A DNA stretch of 64,000 nt, taken from contig CAKTJC010000008.1 of NCBI GenBank assembly GCA_934567355.1, positions 31,075 through 95,074 on the forward strand, written 5' to 3'. This DNA comes from an uncultured Oscillospiraceae bacterium (lineage in GTDB: Bacteria > Bacillota > Clostridia > Oscillospirales > Oscillospiraceae). Below, one piece after another: positions 16,701-25,678 of this stretch. Position 1 is the stretch's first letter. Every line of letters starts with the position of its first letter. Both the position numbers and the translations under genes were made by a program. The notes under the pieces are model-generated. The model had not been told where the DNA came from. It ran no database searches and saw nothing but the letters and a program-made list of their open reading frames with translations.

Positions 16701-17267
16701 TTACCCCGATATGCCGAAGAGGGAAAGCGCCAGGTTCAGGATGCCTGCCAGAACCATTACGGCAATGGGGCTGAGTTTGGTTTTGCGCAGAAGAATGTAA
16801 CAGACGGCGAAAATGGCGACCATTGTCCAGTTGGTGCCGCTCAGGGTGACGGCTGCGCCGCCCCAGAAGGCGCTGACCAGGATCAGGATGCCGGAGGATG
16901 CGATCATTGCAACCACCGCCGGGCGGAGGGAGCCGAGCACGCTCTGCAGCACCGCCATGTTGCGGTACTTCAAATAGAGCTTTGCAATCAGGGTGACGAT
17001 GATGCAGGCGGGCAGGATGCAGCCGCAGGTGGACACCAGCGCGCCGGGAACCCCGGCGATTTTGCAGCCGACAAAGGTGGCGGAATTGACTGCGATCGGC
17101 CCGGGCGTCATTTCCGCAATGGTGATCAGATCCGTAAATTCGCTCATGCTGAGCCAGCCGTGCTTTGCGACGATCTCCGCCTGAATGATGGGCATGGCTG
17201 CGTAGCCGCCGCCGAAGCTGAGGGCGCCGATTTGCAGGAAGCTCAAAAACAGCTGAAAATAAATCAT
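16701..17267 (-). CDS. CHR-family (chromate/sulfate) transporter, half-size subunit A
   Basis: A 188-residue membrane protein with a single CHR domain: SFGGGYAAMPIIQAEIV near the N-terminus and ITIAEMTPGPIAVNSATFVG about residue 55. Five or six helices are predicted. Half-size CHR proteins work as pairs. Start ATG 17267 overlaps the partner stop as ATGA and has AAGGAGG upstream; a longer frame to 17438 is discarded because it lies inside the partner gene. The family moves oxyanions, classically chromate against or with sulfate. Beside four cytoplasmic sulfatases and their maturase, a role in disposing of released sulfate is plausible but is inference. Confidence 0.88.
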   Translation of the reverse strand: MIYFQLFLSFLQIGALSFGGGYAAMPIIQAEIVAKHGWLSMSEFTDLITIAEMTPGPIAVNSATFVGCKIAGVPGALVSTCGCILPACIIVTLIAKLYLKYRNMAVLQSVLGSLRPAVVAMIASSGILILVSAFWGGAAVTLSGTNWTMVAIFAVCYILLRKTKLSPIAVMVLAGILNLALSLFGISG

Positions 17268-17830
17268 TTCAGGTTCCTCCTTGCTGCGATCAGGGTGCGG
17301 ACGATCCCGATTGCAATGCAGGTCAGGATGATGTAGATCACGTTGATGCGGAATACACATGCCGCCACAAACGCAGCCGCCATGATGACAATGGACGCAA
17401 TATCCTTCTGCTTCACGACGCCCTTGCCCATATCCCACACCACGGAGGCAATGACCGCGCCCACGCCGACCTGCATGCCGGACATCACCCGGCTGACGAT
17501 CACGTTATCCCGGATCAGCGTATAGCAATAGGAGATCGCCGTAATGACCAAAAAAGGCGGAATAATGGTTGCCAGGATGGCGACCAGCGCGCCCAGGATG
17601 CCAGCCAGCTTGTAGCCCACGACGATCGCGCCGTTGACCGCGATCGCGCCGGGGGCGGACTGGGCGATGGCGACCAGATTGAGCATCTCGTCCTCATCGA
17701 TCCAGTGGAGCTCATCAACGAATTTCTTCTTCATCAGCGTCACGATCACATAGCCGCCGCCGAAGGTGAAGGCGCTCAGGTACAATGTTGAAAAAAACAG
17801 CTTGCGCAGGACTTTCTTTTTGTCTTCCAT
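17264..17830 (-). CDS. CHR-family (chromate/sulfate) transporter, half-size subunit B
   Basis: A 188-residue CHR-domain membrane protein, partner of the following gene. It has the FGGGYVIVTLMKKKFVDE motif and an AIAQSAPGAIAVNGAIVVGY block, in which the usual PGP is PGA. Start ATG 17830 has AGGAGGGGG 7 bases upstream; an upstream in-frame ATG at 17848 would place that site inside the gene. It is the first gene of a two-gene operon diverging from lysR, with a TTTACA-N17-TATACT promoter. Confidence 0.88.
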   Translation of the reverse strand: MEDKKKVLRKLFFSTLYLSAFTFGGGYVIVTLMKKKFVDELHWIDEDEMLNLVAIAQSAPGAIAVNGAIVVGYKLAGILGALVAILATIIPPFLVITAISYCYTLIRDNVIVSRVMSGMQVGVGAVIASVVWDMGKGVVKQKDIASIVIMAAAFVAACVFRINVIYIILTCIAIGIVRTLIAARRNLK

Positions 17831-17851
17831 AAAATCCCCCTCCTGCAATCC

Positions 17852-17880
17852 AGTATAGCCGCTCTTGACATATTTGTAAA
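17852..17880 (-). promoter_or_regulatory. Promoter of the CHR pair
   Basis: On the minus strand TTTACA (17880-17875), 17 bases, TATACT (17857-17852). It overlaps the oppositely oriented lysR promoter, so the two cannot be used at once without interference. Confidence 0.7.
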
Positions 17881-17893
17881 ATAGTATTATTCT
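17865..17893 (+). promoter_or_regulatory. Promoter of lysR and the sulfatase maturase
   Basis: TTGACA (17865-17870), 17 bases, TATTCT (17888-17893). Its -35 lies inside the spacer of the divergent CHR promoter. Confidence 0.7.
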
Positions 17894-17902
17894 ATAAAAA
17901 GC

Positions 17903-17918
17903 ATAATGAATTCGTTAT
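17903..17918. promoter_or_regulatory. Dyad in the lysR leader, candidate regulator site
   Basis: ATAATGAATTCGTTAT is a 16-base dyad (ATAA-N8-TTAT with an inner GAATTC palindrome), 10 bases after the lysR -10. LysR proteins often bind such sites near their own gene, but the classical T-N11-A form is not clear here. Confidence 0.4.
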
Positions 17919-17931
17919 CAAGGAGGCTCCT

Positions 17932-18816
17932 ATGACGCTGCGGCATATGAAAATCATTGTGGCGGTCTTTCAGCAGGGGAGCGTGACCAAGGCGGCAGAG
18001 TCGCTGCACATGGCGCAGCCCTCCGTCAGCCTCGCCCTGCGGGAGCTGGAGGACTACTACGGCGTAGAGCTTTTTGCCCGGGTCGGGCGGAGGCTGTCCC
18101 CCACCGAGTGCGGCAGGGCATTCTACGGCTACGCGCTCCACATTGTATCGGTGTTCGACGAGATGGAGACGAAGATGCGCAACTGGGACGCTCTGGGCAC
18201 CATCCGCGTCGGGGCAACGGTCACCATCGGCACTTATCTGCTCCCGCCCCTCATCCGGCAATACCGGGCGGAATACCCCCAGCTTCAGCTGGACATCAAG
18301 GTCTTCCGCGCCAGCCAGGTGGAGCAGATGACGCTCAATAACGAGATCGATCTGGGGCTGATCGAAGCCCGGCCGGAAAGCCGGGAGCTCAGCGCCGTCC
18401 CGTTTTTGCAGGATACGCTCTGCGCCATTGTTCCCCGCGGCTCGGCGCTGGCAGGTCAGCCCAGCGTTACACTGGAGGAGCTGAGCGCCTTCCCCTTCCT
18501 GATGCGGGAGCCCGGCAGCTCCACGCGGACGATTCTGGACGCCTATTTTGCTCTGCACAATCTGACCGTACACCCCGCATGGGAGAGCGTCAGCACGCAG
18601 GCCATTGTGCAGGCGGTTTCTCAGGGGCTTGGGGTCGCAGTGCTGCCGCAGCGCCTGGTCGCGCGGGATGTGCAGGAGCACACCGTCGCCATGCTCCCCT
18701 TCCGGGAACCGCTGAACCGAACGCTCTACATCGTCCACCACCGCCGCAAATTCCTTTCGCCCAGCATGCAGCGCTTTATTGCGCTGTGCCAGGCGGAAGC
18801 GCCTCGATACAAATAA
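17932..18816 (+). CDS. LysR-family transcriptional regulator
   Basis: A 294-residue LysR protein. The N-terminal winged helix is typical: MTLRHMKIIVAVFQQGSVTK, AAESLHMAQPSVSLALRELE, LFARVGRRLSPTECG. The effector domain follows from about residue 90 (IRVGATVTIGTYLLPPLI). Start ATG 17932 has AAGGAGG 8 bases upstream. It diverges from the CHR pair, and the sulfatase-maturase gene begins 13 bases after its stop, so it probably controls both. The ligand is unknown; sulfate or a sulfur metabolite would fit the neighbours. Confidence 0.92.
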   Translation: MTLRHMKIIVAVFQQGSVTKAAESLHMAQPSVSLALRELEDYYGVELFARVGRRLSPTECGRAFYGYALHIVSVFDEMETKMRNWDALGTIRVGATVTIGTYLLPPLIRQYRAEYPQLQLDIKVFRASQVEQMTLNNEIDLGLIEARPESRELSAVPFLQDTLCAIVPRGSALAGQPSVTLEELSAFPFLMREPGSSTRTILDAYFALHNLTVHPAWESVSTQAIVQAVSQGLGVAVLPQRLVARDVQEHTVAMLPFREPLNRTLYIVHHRRKFLSPSMQRFIALCQAEAPRYK

Positions 18817-18829
18817 GGAGGGCACCAAT

Positions 18830-19966
18830 TTGAAATCTGTAAATCTGCTGATAAAGCCCGCCTCCAGCCTCTGCAATCTGCGGTGCCGGTATTGCTTTTA
18901 TGAGGACGAGGCGCGCAACCGCACCCAGCGCAGCATGGGTGTCATGCCCCAGGCGCTGGCACAGCAGCTGATCTGCCAGGCATTCAATGCCGTGGATGCC
19001 GGCGGCGCGGTCAACTTCACCTTCCAGGGGGGCGAGCCCACCGTCGCAGGCCTTCCCTTCTTCCGCGATTTCGCGCAAATGGTACGCATGCATTGCCCCG
19101 CCGGGGTTTCCGTACACTATGCGATTCAGACCAACGGCACGCTGCTTGACGAGCAGTGGGCCGCCTTCCTGAAGCAGGAGCATTTTCTCGTTGGGCTCTC
19201 GCTGGACGGCATGCGGCGCGTACACGATTCCCTCCGGCTGGATGCGGCAGGCGCGGGCACCTGGCAGCGCGTCCTGGCGGCAAAATCGCTGCTGGAAAAA
19301 TATGGGGTGGATTACAACGCGCTGTGCGTCGTGACCGCCGACTGTGCCCGGCGGGGAGAGCAGGTCTATAAAAACCTTAAAAATCTCGGCTTCCGCTATA
19401 TCCAGTTCATCGCATGCATGGATCCCATCGGTCGCCCCCGGGGACAGGAGCCGTGGTCGCTGACGCCGGAGGAATACGGAGTTTTCCTGTGCCGCATATT
19501 CGACCTGTGGTATCAGGACTGGAAAAAACGCGACTATCACAGCATCCGTCTCTTTGACGACTACATCCACATTCTTCTGGGCGACGGTGCAAGCACCTGC
19601 GCCACCTGCGGCAAATGCGGCTCATACCTGGTCATCGAGGGGGACGGCTCCGCATATCCCTGCGATTTCTACGTGCTGGATCCCTGGAAGCTGGGCAGCA
19701 TCCAGGAGACGACCATCGCCCGGCTCTCCGGCAGTGAAAAAGCCGCCGCTTTCCTCCGCTGGGGCACGGACAAGCCCGCTGAATGCCGCTCCTGCCCCTA
19801 CGGTCGGCTCTGCAACGGCGGCTGCAAAAACGACTGGCACACGGACGAAACAGGCCCGCACAATTATTTCTGCTCCTCCTTCCGCGCCCTGCTGGACTAC
19901 GCGCTCCCCAGGATGCAGGAGATCGCCGCAGCAGAACATGCGGCGCGCCACTGCCAATTGTGGTAA
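18830..19966 (+). CDS. Anaerobic sulfatase-maturating radical-SAM enzyme (anSME)
   Basis: A 378-residue radical-SAM/SPASM enzyme that oxidises the active-site Cys or Ser of sulfatases to formylglycine without oxygen. The radical-SAM cluster motif C-x3-C-x2-C is at residues 15-22 (CNLRCRYC), preceded by NLLIKPASSL, typical of anSME. The substrate region QTNGTLL and GLSLDG is present. Two auxiliary clusters are indicated by the cysteines in CATCGKCGSYLV...YPCDFY and CRSCPYGRLCNGGCKND...YFCSSF. Start is TTG 18830 with AAGGAGG 9 bases upstream; an earlier ATG at 18779 lies inside lysR. All four sulfatases in the window have the Cys motif it needs. Confidence 0.93.
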   Translation: MKSVNLLIKPASSLCNLRCRYCFYEDEARNRTQRSMGVMPQALAQQLICQAFNAVDAGGAVNFTFQGGEPTVAGLPFFRDFAQMVRMHCPAGVSVHYAIQTNGTLLDEQWAAFLKQEHFLVGLSLDGMRRVHDSLRLDAAGAGTWQRVLAAKSLLEKYGVDYNALCVVTADCARRGEQVYKNLKNLGFRYIQFIACMDPIGRPRGQEPWSLTPEEYGVFLCRIFDLWYQDWKKRDYHSIRLFDDYIHILLGDGASTCATCGKCGSYLVIEGDGSAYPCDFYVLDPWKLGSIQETTIARLSGSEKAAAFLRWGTDKPAECRSCPYGRLCNGGCKNDWHTDETGPHNYFCSSFRALLDYALPRMQEIAAAEHAARHCQLW

Positions 19967-19994
19967 AAGGCACATCCCCTTCGTCGGGGAGGAA

Positions 19995-20040
19995 CTGCCC
20001 CCGGGCTCTGATTCAGTACAGAGCCCAGGGGCAGCTTTTT
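19995..20040 (+). terminator. Rho-independent terminator after the maturase
   Basis: CTGCCCCCGGGCTCTG pairs with CAGAGCCCAGGGGCAG (one mismatch) and is followed by CTTTTT, 28 bases after the maturase stop. Confidence 0.85.
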
Positions 20041-20045
20041 GCCGT

Positions 20046-21560
20046 TTACTCGGTGCGGACAGCGGTGGAATATTCCGTAAACCAGGGACGCTGCTCATTG
20101 AGAATGTTCTTCGATGCACTGACGCGATAAGTGCCGTCCTTTTCTCTGTGGAAGGTCATTTCCGTTACGAACCAGCCGGAAATCCAGTGAATGCGGATCA
20201 GCAGGGTATTTTCGTCGGTGAAGGCCGCCGTGGAATAGGTACGGCGAAGGCCGGGAAGGACGCTGTCGGTCTCATGGACGGTGATGCCGCCATCGAAGCG
20301 AGCGATGAAGTCGGCATAGCCGTCAACGGTCAAGGTCACTGTCTCCGGGGTAACCGCAAGCGTGAAATCGGTCATTTCCTTTTTCTTCGAGGCGTCATAA
20401 AAGCTCTCAAAGAAATTAAAGCCTCCGGGACTTACGCCGATCCAGGGCGTTGCGGTGCCCTCCAGCACCCGATAAGTCCCGGAAAAATGATCCTGTGCAG
20501 GGAGGAAGCGGTTGGGCTCATCCCACACAACGCTGCGCGAGCCGGCGTAGGTCACCAGATCGTTCCATGCAGCGTCGTTCTCCGGGACGGGAGCGTCCTC
20601 AATTTCATCCAGCAGGTACCGGTACACCATCTCCAGCGTCTTTGCCGGTCCGTAGGGTTCGATACCGCCTTCGTTGATGGCGACAAGGATTCCCCGCTCC
20701 GGCAGGATAATACAGTACTGTCCCTGCCCGCCGTCAAAGCGCCAGGCTCCGGGATAATTACAGCGCCACAGCTGATAGCCATAGCCACAGTGCGCGTCAT
20801 CGCTGCCGGGCATGGCATCCGTTGCGATGTGTACATGCAGCGCATCACGAATCCACTGCGGGTCGATAAGCTGTTTATCGCCGATTTTGCCGCCGCACGC
20901 ATACAGCATGCCAAGCCGCAGGTTATTTTCCGTCAGGGAGAAGCAGCCCGGCTCCGCAATATTGCCGTCGTGGAATTTCAGCCACACCATGCTTGCCGGG
21001 TCAATGCCGATGTAGGGGAAGAGTTTTTCGCTCAGATAAGCAAAAACGTCCTTCCCGGTAACCTTTCTGACCAGCACGGCAAGCAGGCAGGAACCGGCTG
21101 TGTTATACAGGAACCGGGTGCCCGGCTCAAACACGACGGGATTTTCCAGATAGAGCCGAATCCAGTCGTCCGTCAGCTCCGACATATGCTCCATACCATT
21201 GGTCATGGTCACCACATGCCGCACAAGCAGGCGTTCAAACTGCGGTGTCTGCCGGATGTTCCACTGCTTCATCTCGCCGGCAAACAGATCGGCAATGCGA
21301 TCATCCATTGAAAGCAGCCCCTCGGTGCATGCAAGTCCGATGGCAGTGCAGGTGTAGCTCTTGCCCATGGAGTGGCAGCTGTGCGGGAATTCTCTGCCGA
21401 AGGGCGCCCACCAGGATTCCAGAAAGACCTTGCCGTCCTTCATTGCCATAACGCCGTGCATTTCTGTTTTGTCATGCTGCACCATTTGCAGAAATTTTTT
21501 TGCCTTTTCCGCCGACAGTCCGATTTTTTCCGGGCGGGTACGTTCAAGCTGCCAAATCAT
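20046..21560 (-). CDS. Serine hydrolase of the beta-lactamase/DD-peptidase fold
   Basis: A 504-residue class-C beta-lactamase-like hydrolase. The SxxK motif is SMGK (Ser64, Lys67) in HSCHSMGKSYT, and the second motif is the Tyr-Asn of RFLYNTAGS; the C-terminal 150 residues form an extra beta-rich domain. No signal peptide is visible, so it is probably an intracellular esterase or amidase rather than a cell-wall enzyme. It is the last gene of the second Opp operon and its start overlaps the lacI stop as ATGA. It presumably cleaves the compound imported by that transporter (inference). Confidence 0.85.
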   Translation of the reverse strand: MIWQLERTRPEKIGLSAEKAKKFLQMVQHDKTEMHGVMAMKDGKVFLESWWAPFGREFPHSCHSMGKSYTCTAIGLACTEGLLSMDDRIADLFAGEMKQWNIRQTPQFERLLVRHVVTMTNGMEHMSELTDDWIRLYLENPVVFEPGTRFLYNTAGSCLLAVLVRKVTGKDVFAYLSEKLFPYIGIDPASMVWLKFHDGNIAEPGCFSLTENNLRLGMLYACGGKIGDKQLIDPQWIRDALHVHIATDAMPGSDDAHCGYGYQLWRCNYPGAWRFDGGQGQYCIILPERGILVAINEGGIEPYGPAKTLEMVYRYLLDEIEDAPVPENDAAWNDLVTYAGSRSVVWDEPNRFLPAQDHFSGTYRVLEGTATPWIGVSPGGFNFFESFYDASKKKEMTDFTLAVTPETVTLTVDGYADFIARFDGGITVHETDSVLPGLRRTYSTAAFTDENTLLIRIHWISGWFVTEMTFHREKDGTYRVSASKNILNEQRPWFTEYSTAVRTE

Positions 21561-22579
21561 ATCTTCTCTCCTTGCTTCTTTTCGATGACCCCTGTCGTCT
21601 CGCGGGGGTGCAGGGTTGTGGGAATGCAGACGGACATTGTGTTCACCTTTCCGTTTTCCAGAAGATCCTGCACCGCGTTTACAACGGCGTCACATGCCAT
21701 TTGGGTTTCTCCTTCGATGGTGGAGATGGACGGCGCATACATCTCCGCCAGCGGGCCGCTGTCGAGTGTGATCACCCGCACATCATCCGGGACACGCAGT
21801 CCACGGCTCTTCAAATAGGATATGGTCTCAATCGCGTTGGTCAGCGAATTCGCGTAAACACCGTCGAACGGCACACCGCGATCCAGCAGGTCGCCCAGGG
21901 CATCCTGCACTGTCTTTCCCCGCTCCGGAGAGACAGTCACGCACAGCCCTTCATCCAGATGGATCCCGTTTTCCCACAACGCCTGCTGATAGCCCAGGTA
22001 CCGGCCGATGTGACCGGAACGCGTGCGGTCGGACTGAATGTAAACGATCTTCCGCGCGCCGGAGCGAATGAGCTCATTGGTTGCGCTGCGGGTGCCTCCC
22101 ACAATGTCAAACAGCACCCTGGGACACCCCTCCACGCCATCGGGAACCGTCCCCAGGTATACGGTTGGAATATCCGAAAACTCTGCCGGTACCGGAGTCT
22201 CGCGGAACACATGGATGATGGCGGCGGTATTATACAGCGACAGCGCGCTGAAAAATGTATTGGCAATCCCCTCGTCGTGCAGCGTGACGCACACGATGGG
22301 CGTATAGCCCCTCTTGATCAGCTCCCGCACCAGCATTTCTGAAATACCGGAAAAGTTCTCGTTACCCATATGGGGCACCATGATTCCAATCAGCTTGCTC
22401 TGATTGGAGCGCAGGGTCTGCGCCACCAGATTGGGCGTATACTGTGCTTCCCGGATTGCGTTCATGACGGCGCTGCGGGTGCTGTCGGAGTATTTTCCTT
22501 TCCCGTTGACGATCCGCGAAACCGTGCTGACGGACACTCCGGTCGCCTCGGCAATATCACGAATGGTAACCTTAGACAT
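21557..22579 (-). CDS. LacI-family repressor of the second Opp operon
   Basis: A 340-residue LacI regulator: MSKVTIRDIAEATGVSVSTV with VSRIVNG in the DNA-binding domain, AQTLRSNQSK hinge, then a sugar-binding-like sensor domain (LIGIMVPHMGNENF, VDGVYANS-like FDGVYANSLTNAI). It is encoded inside the operon that it probably controls: a 26-bp operator lies at the operon promoter (29413-29438). It overlaps the MFS gene by eight bases and the serine hydrolase by four. Autoregulation through the operon promoter would follow. Confidence 0.9.
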   Translation of the reverse strand: MSKVTIRDIAEATGVSVSTVSRIVNGKGKYSDSTRSAVMNAIREAQYTPNLVAQTLRSNQSKLIGIMVPHMGNENFSGISEMLVRELIKRGYTPIVCVTLHDEGIANTFFSALSLYNTAAIIHVFRETPVPAEFSDIPTVYLGTVPDGVEGCPRVLFDIVGGTRSATNELIRSGARKIVYIQSDRTRSGHIGRYLGYQQALWENGIHLDEGLCVTVSPERGKTVQDALGDLLDRGVPFDGVYANSLTNAIETISYLKSRGLRVPDDVRVITLDSGPLAEMYAPSISTIEGETQMACDAVVNAVQDLLENGKVNTMSVCIPTTLHPRETTGVIEKKQGEKI

Positions 22580-23741
22580 GTTTTCTCCTTTCTCGCAGTG
22601 TCCACACAGAAACGAACGTCAATGCCAGCAGCTGCAGCACCATCACGGAAAGATACATTCTGCTGTAGCTCATGTTGGCGGAAATCCAACCGCCAACGGG
22701 CGCTCCGATGGCGTTGCCGATGTCCAGCGCCGTGTAGTAGGTGCTGTTTGCGGTTCCGCTTTTGGATACGTCAACGGATCTGACGCACCATGCCTGCATC
22801 ATCGGCCCCAGCGCACCGTAGAAGGTGCCGTACAGCGCCGCCCCCACCAGGAACACGGGGAGCGTCCTGGCGAAGCTCAGCGTCAGGAAAACGAGGCTGA
22901 AGCCAGCCAGCGCAGCCAGCACAATGGCGCGGCTGTGACGACTGTCGGAAAGTCTGCCGAACAGCGGCCGGGTAAAGAGCATCACCGCACCTGCCACCGT
23001 AAAGAAGTAGCCGATGTTTTCAACATACAGGCTGTCGGCATACAGCGCGATAAAATTGGAAATGACAGCCATGCCTGCGCCGACGCACAGGGTAATCATA
23101 GCAGGCGCCGCCGCCTCGCGGGCAAACAGCCGGTTCACCAGTCCAAACTCCTGCGCAGGCTTTTTAGGCGATACCCGCAGGCTCGATTCATCGATCAGAA
23201 GCCCCAGCACACAGCTGGCTGCCGCCAGCGCAAACGCAACCAGGAACATGCGGAAGTAGCCCAAGCTGCCGCTCAGCTGTAAGCCCAGATTGGGGGCAAA
23301 TACAGAGGCCAGCGAGGAGCAGATGCCATACAGTCCAATGCCGCGCCCAATCTGCTCCTCCGGAATGGAGGCAACCAGGACGGTGCTTGTGGCGGTGGTG
23401 GCCATGCCCCAGCCGATGCCGTGGAGCAGGCGAAATGCCATCATGGCAGCCACCGAGGCGGAAAACATGTAGCCCAGGATTGCAGCAGCGATAATTACAA
23501 CGGATGCCAGCAGAATTTTTTTCCTGCTTTTCATATCGATGTAGTAGCCGACAAACGGACGCGTGATCACAGCCGTAACGGTAAACGCAGTCGCCACAAG
23601 CCCCGCCGTCTCCACGCCGCCGCCCAACGCAACCACATATTTTGGAAGCGTAGGCGTAAGAATATGAAAGCTGAATGCAATAAACACATTGCACAGGAAC
23701 ACAAGAATAAAATTGCGGTTCCACATACGGTTATTTTTCAC
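22572..23741 (-). CDS. Major facilitator superfamily transporter (drug/sugar efflux type)
   Basis: A 389-residue membrane protein with twelve predicted helices. The loop-2/3 motif reads RPFVGYYIDMKSRKK, matching the MFS motif A (G-x3-D-x-x-G-R-K type), and a second copy is RPLFGRLSDSRHSRA after helix 8. I choose GTG 23741 because GAGGGGAG lies 11 bases upstream; ATG 23726 is possible. It begins 5 bases after the oppF stop and overlaps lacI, so it is part of the import operon. It probably exports an end product of the imported compound. Confidence 0.88.
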   Translation of the reverse strand: MKNNRMWNRNFILVFLCNVFIAFSFHILTPTLPKYVVALGGGVETAGLVATAFTVTAVITRPFVGYYIDMKSRKKILLASVVIIAAAILGYMFSASVAAMMAFRLLHGIGWGMATTATSTVLVASIPEEQIGRGIGLYGICSSLASVFAPNLGLQLSGSLGYFRMFLVAFALAAASCVLGLLIDESSLRVSPKKPAQEFGLVNRLFAREAAAPAMITLCVGAGMAVISNFIALYADSLYVENIGYFFTVAGAVMLFTRPLFGRLSDSRHSRAIVLAALAGFSLVFLTLSFARTLPVFLVGAALYGTFYGALGPMMQAWCVRSVDVSKSGTANSTYYTALDIGNAIGAPVGGWISANMSYSRMYLSVMVLQLLALTFVSVWTLRERRKHV

Positions 23742-23745
23742 GGAT

Positions 23746-24696
23746 TTACAATCTCCCCTCGCAATGGAAGCAGCTGACCAGGTGCCCCGCCCCAACATCC
23801 TGCATGGGAGGCTGCGTGCCGGTGCATTTTTCGGAGGCATACGGGCACCGCGCGGCAAAGCGGCAGCCCGGCTTGGGATTGATGGGCGAGGTAATTTCGC
23901 CGACGATTGCCTCGATCTGCTTTGCCTTCTTGAGATCGATCGTGGGGACGGATGCCAGCAGCGCCTGGGTATAGGGATGGGAGGGATGGTCAAACAGTGC
24001 ATCCGTCTGCGCATATTCCACCATCTGCCCCAGATACATCACCGCAATGTGATCAGAAATATGCCGGACAACACTCAAGTCGTGAGTGACAAAAATATAG
24101 GTCAGGCCAAGCTCATCCTGCAGATCCTGCATCAGGTTCAGAATCTGTGCCTGAATCGACACATCCAGCGCGGAAACAGGCTCATCGCAGATAACAAACT
24201 CCGGCTTCAGAATCAGTGCACGGGCGATACCCACGCGCTGCCGTCTGCCGCCGTCCAGCTCGTTGGGGTAGGCGTTTTCAAAGCGGGCGTCAATGCCGAC
24301 CGTCTCCATCATCTCCCGCACCTGCCGCTCGGCATCCTTTTTCCGCACGCCGTCAATCAGCAGCGGCTCCATGATGATCTGCTTCACCGTCATGCGGGGA
24401 TTCAGTGAGGAATAGGGATCCTGGAAAATCATCTGGACATTTTTCATATAGTCCCGGGTCTGCTTTTTGCTAAGGTGCGTCACATCCTGCCCTTTATAGA
24501 AAATCTGACCGTCCGTGGCGTCCATAAGGTGCTGAACGGTTCTTCCCAAAGTAGATTTTCCGCAGCCGGATTCTCCGACAATGCCCAGCGTCTCGCCCCT
24601 GCGGATGGAAAAGGAAACATCGTCAACGGCATGCAGCGTACCCGCCCGTGTTTCAAAATATTTTTTCAGATTCCGCACTTGAAGAATTTCATCCAT
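23746..24696 (-). CDS. oppF: Oligopeptide-type ABC transporter ATPase, OppF-like (second system)
   Basis: A 316-residue ATPase with Walker A GESGCGKST, Q-loop MIFQDPYSSLNP, Walker B FVICDEP and the Opp C-terminal cysteines CRFAARCPYASEKC. As in the first system the signature reads LDGGRRQR, not LSGGQ. It is very similar to the OppF at 4.1-5.0 kb, so the two operons share ancestry. Start ATG 24696 has GGGAGG 7 bases upstream and overlaps the end of oppD by eight bases; longer frames are rejected. Confidence 0.92.
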   Translation of the reverse strand: MDEILQVRNLKKYFETRAGTLHAVDDVSFSIRRGETLGIVGESGCGKSTLGRTVQHLMDATDGQIFYKGQDVTHLSKKQTRDYMKNVQMIFQDPYSSLNPRMTVKQIIMEPLLIDGVRKKDAERQVREMMETVGIDARFENAYPNELDGGRRQRVGIARALILKPEFVICDEPVSALDVSIQAQILNLMQDLQDELGLTYIFVTHDLSVVRHISDHIAVMYLGQMVEYAQTDALFDHPSHPYTQALLASVPTIDLKKAKQIEAIVGEITSPINPKPGCRFAARCPYASEKCTGTQPPMQDVGAGHLVSCFHCEGRL

Positions 24697-25675
24697 TGTC
24701 CATCCCTCCCTGCTTTCGGATGCACCGAACCAGATGGCCATCGCCCATATCCGTCAGCTCGACCTGTCCGTCCCGGCAGCAGCCCTCGCAGCCGGGGCAT
24801 CTGGGTGCAAAGGCGCACCCCTCGGGGAGTTTGGTTGGGTCGGGCATCAGGCCATGAATCGGCTCCAGCCGGTGCCGGGTACGGTCATTAATATCCGGGA
24901 GCGCCTTAAACAGTCCAACCGTATACGGATGCGCCGGGTGCTCAAACACCTGCTCCAGCGTTCCCTTTTCAATGATCTGCCCGGCGTAGACGACGGCGAC
25001 CTCATCGCACATCATGGCAATTACGCCCAGGTCATGGGTAATCATGATATTGGAGGTGTTTTTCTCCTTTTGCAGCCGCTTCATCAGCTGCAAAATCTGC
25101 GCCTGAATGGTCACATCCAGCGCGGTAGTCGGTTCGTCCGCAATGAGCAAATCGGGGTCGCAGGCCAGCGCAATGGCAATCACAATACGCTGCTTCATGC
25201 CGCCGGAAAACTGATGAGGATACTCATCGAACCGTTCACCCGGGATACCGACCATTTCCAGCTTTTCAGTGGCGCGCATTCTCGCCTCTGCCCGGCTGAT
25301 CCGGTTGTGATTCAGAATTGCCTCTTCAATCTGGCTTCCTACGGTCTCGATGGGATTCAGAGAGGTCATGGGATCCTGGAAAATCATGGAAATCGCGTTT
25401 CCTCGCAGAGCGGTACGCTCCTTGTGGCCCATGTCAAAGATATTTTTTCCGTTGTACAGAATCCGTCCCCCGGTGACCCGGGCAGGCGGCTCCGGCAGCA
25501 GACCCATCGCGGCAAGGGCGATGGTGGTCTTTCCGGCGCCGGTTTCACCCACAAGGCCGATGGTTTTGCCTCGCTCCAGCTGGAAGCTGACATTGCGGAC
25601 TGCCTTTACGTCGCCGTCCTCGCTGCGGTATTCCACGGACAGATTTTCTACGGAAAGAATCGTTTCCTGTTCCAT
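24689..25675 (-). CDS. oppD: Oligopeptide-type ABC transporter ATPase, OppD-like (second system)
   Basis: A 328-residue ATPase with Walker [10 protein letters not shown], signature FSGGMKQR, Walker B LLIADEP plus [11 protein letters not shown], and a cysteine-rich end ([14 protein letters not shown]) that could hold a metal or iron-sulfur site as proposed for some Dpp ATPases. It follows oppC after three bases and overlaps oppF by eight. Together they energise the import of the ligand bound by the protein at 27.8-29.4 kb. Confidence 0.93.
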   Translation of the reverse strand: MEQETILSVENLSVEYRSEDGDVKAVRNVSFQLERGKTIGLVGETGAGKTTIALAAMGLLPEPPARVTGGRILYNGKNIFDMGHKERTALRGNAISMIFQDPMTSLNPIETVGSQIEEAILNHNRISRAEARMRATEKLEMVGIPGERFDEYPHQFSGGMKQRIVIAIALACDPDLLIADEPTTALDVTIQAQILQLMKRLQKEKNTSNIMITHDLGVIAMMCDEVAVVYAGQIIEKGTLEQVFEHPAHPYTVGLFKALPDINDRTRHRLEPIHGLMPDPTKLPEGCAFAPRCPGCEGCCRDGQVELTDMGDGHLVRCIRKQGGMDNG

Positions 25676-25678
25676 TGT

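Noticed and set aside
16701..17438. Longer start for the CHR subunit A gene
   Set aside because: It would lie inside the partner gene and has no ribosome site; ATG 17267 with AAGGAGG and an ATGA overlap is better.
22572..24014. Longer start for the MFS transporter
   Set aside because: The extra 91 residues are arginine/proline-rich mirror sequence of oppF; GTG 23741 has a proper ribosome site.
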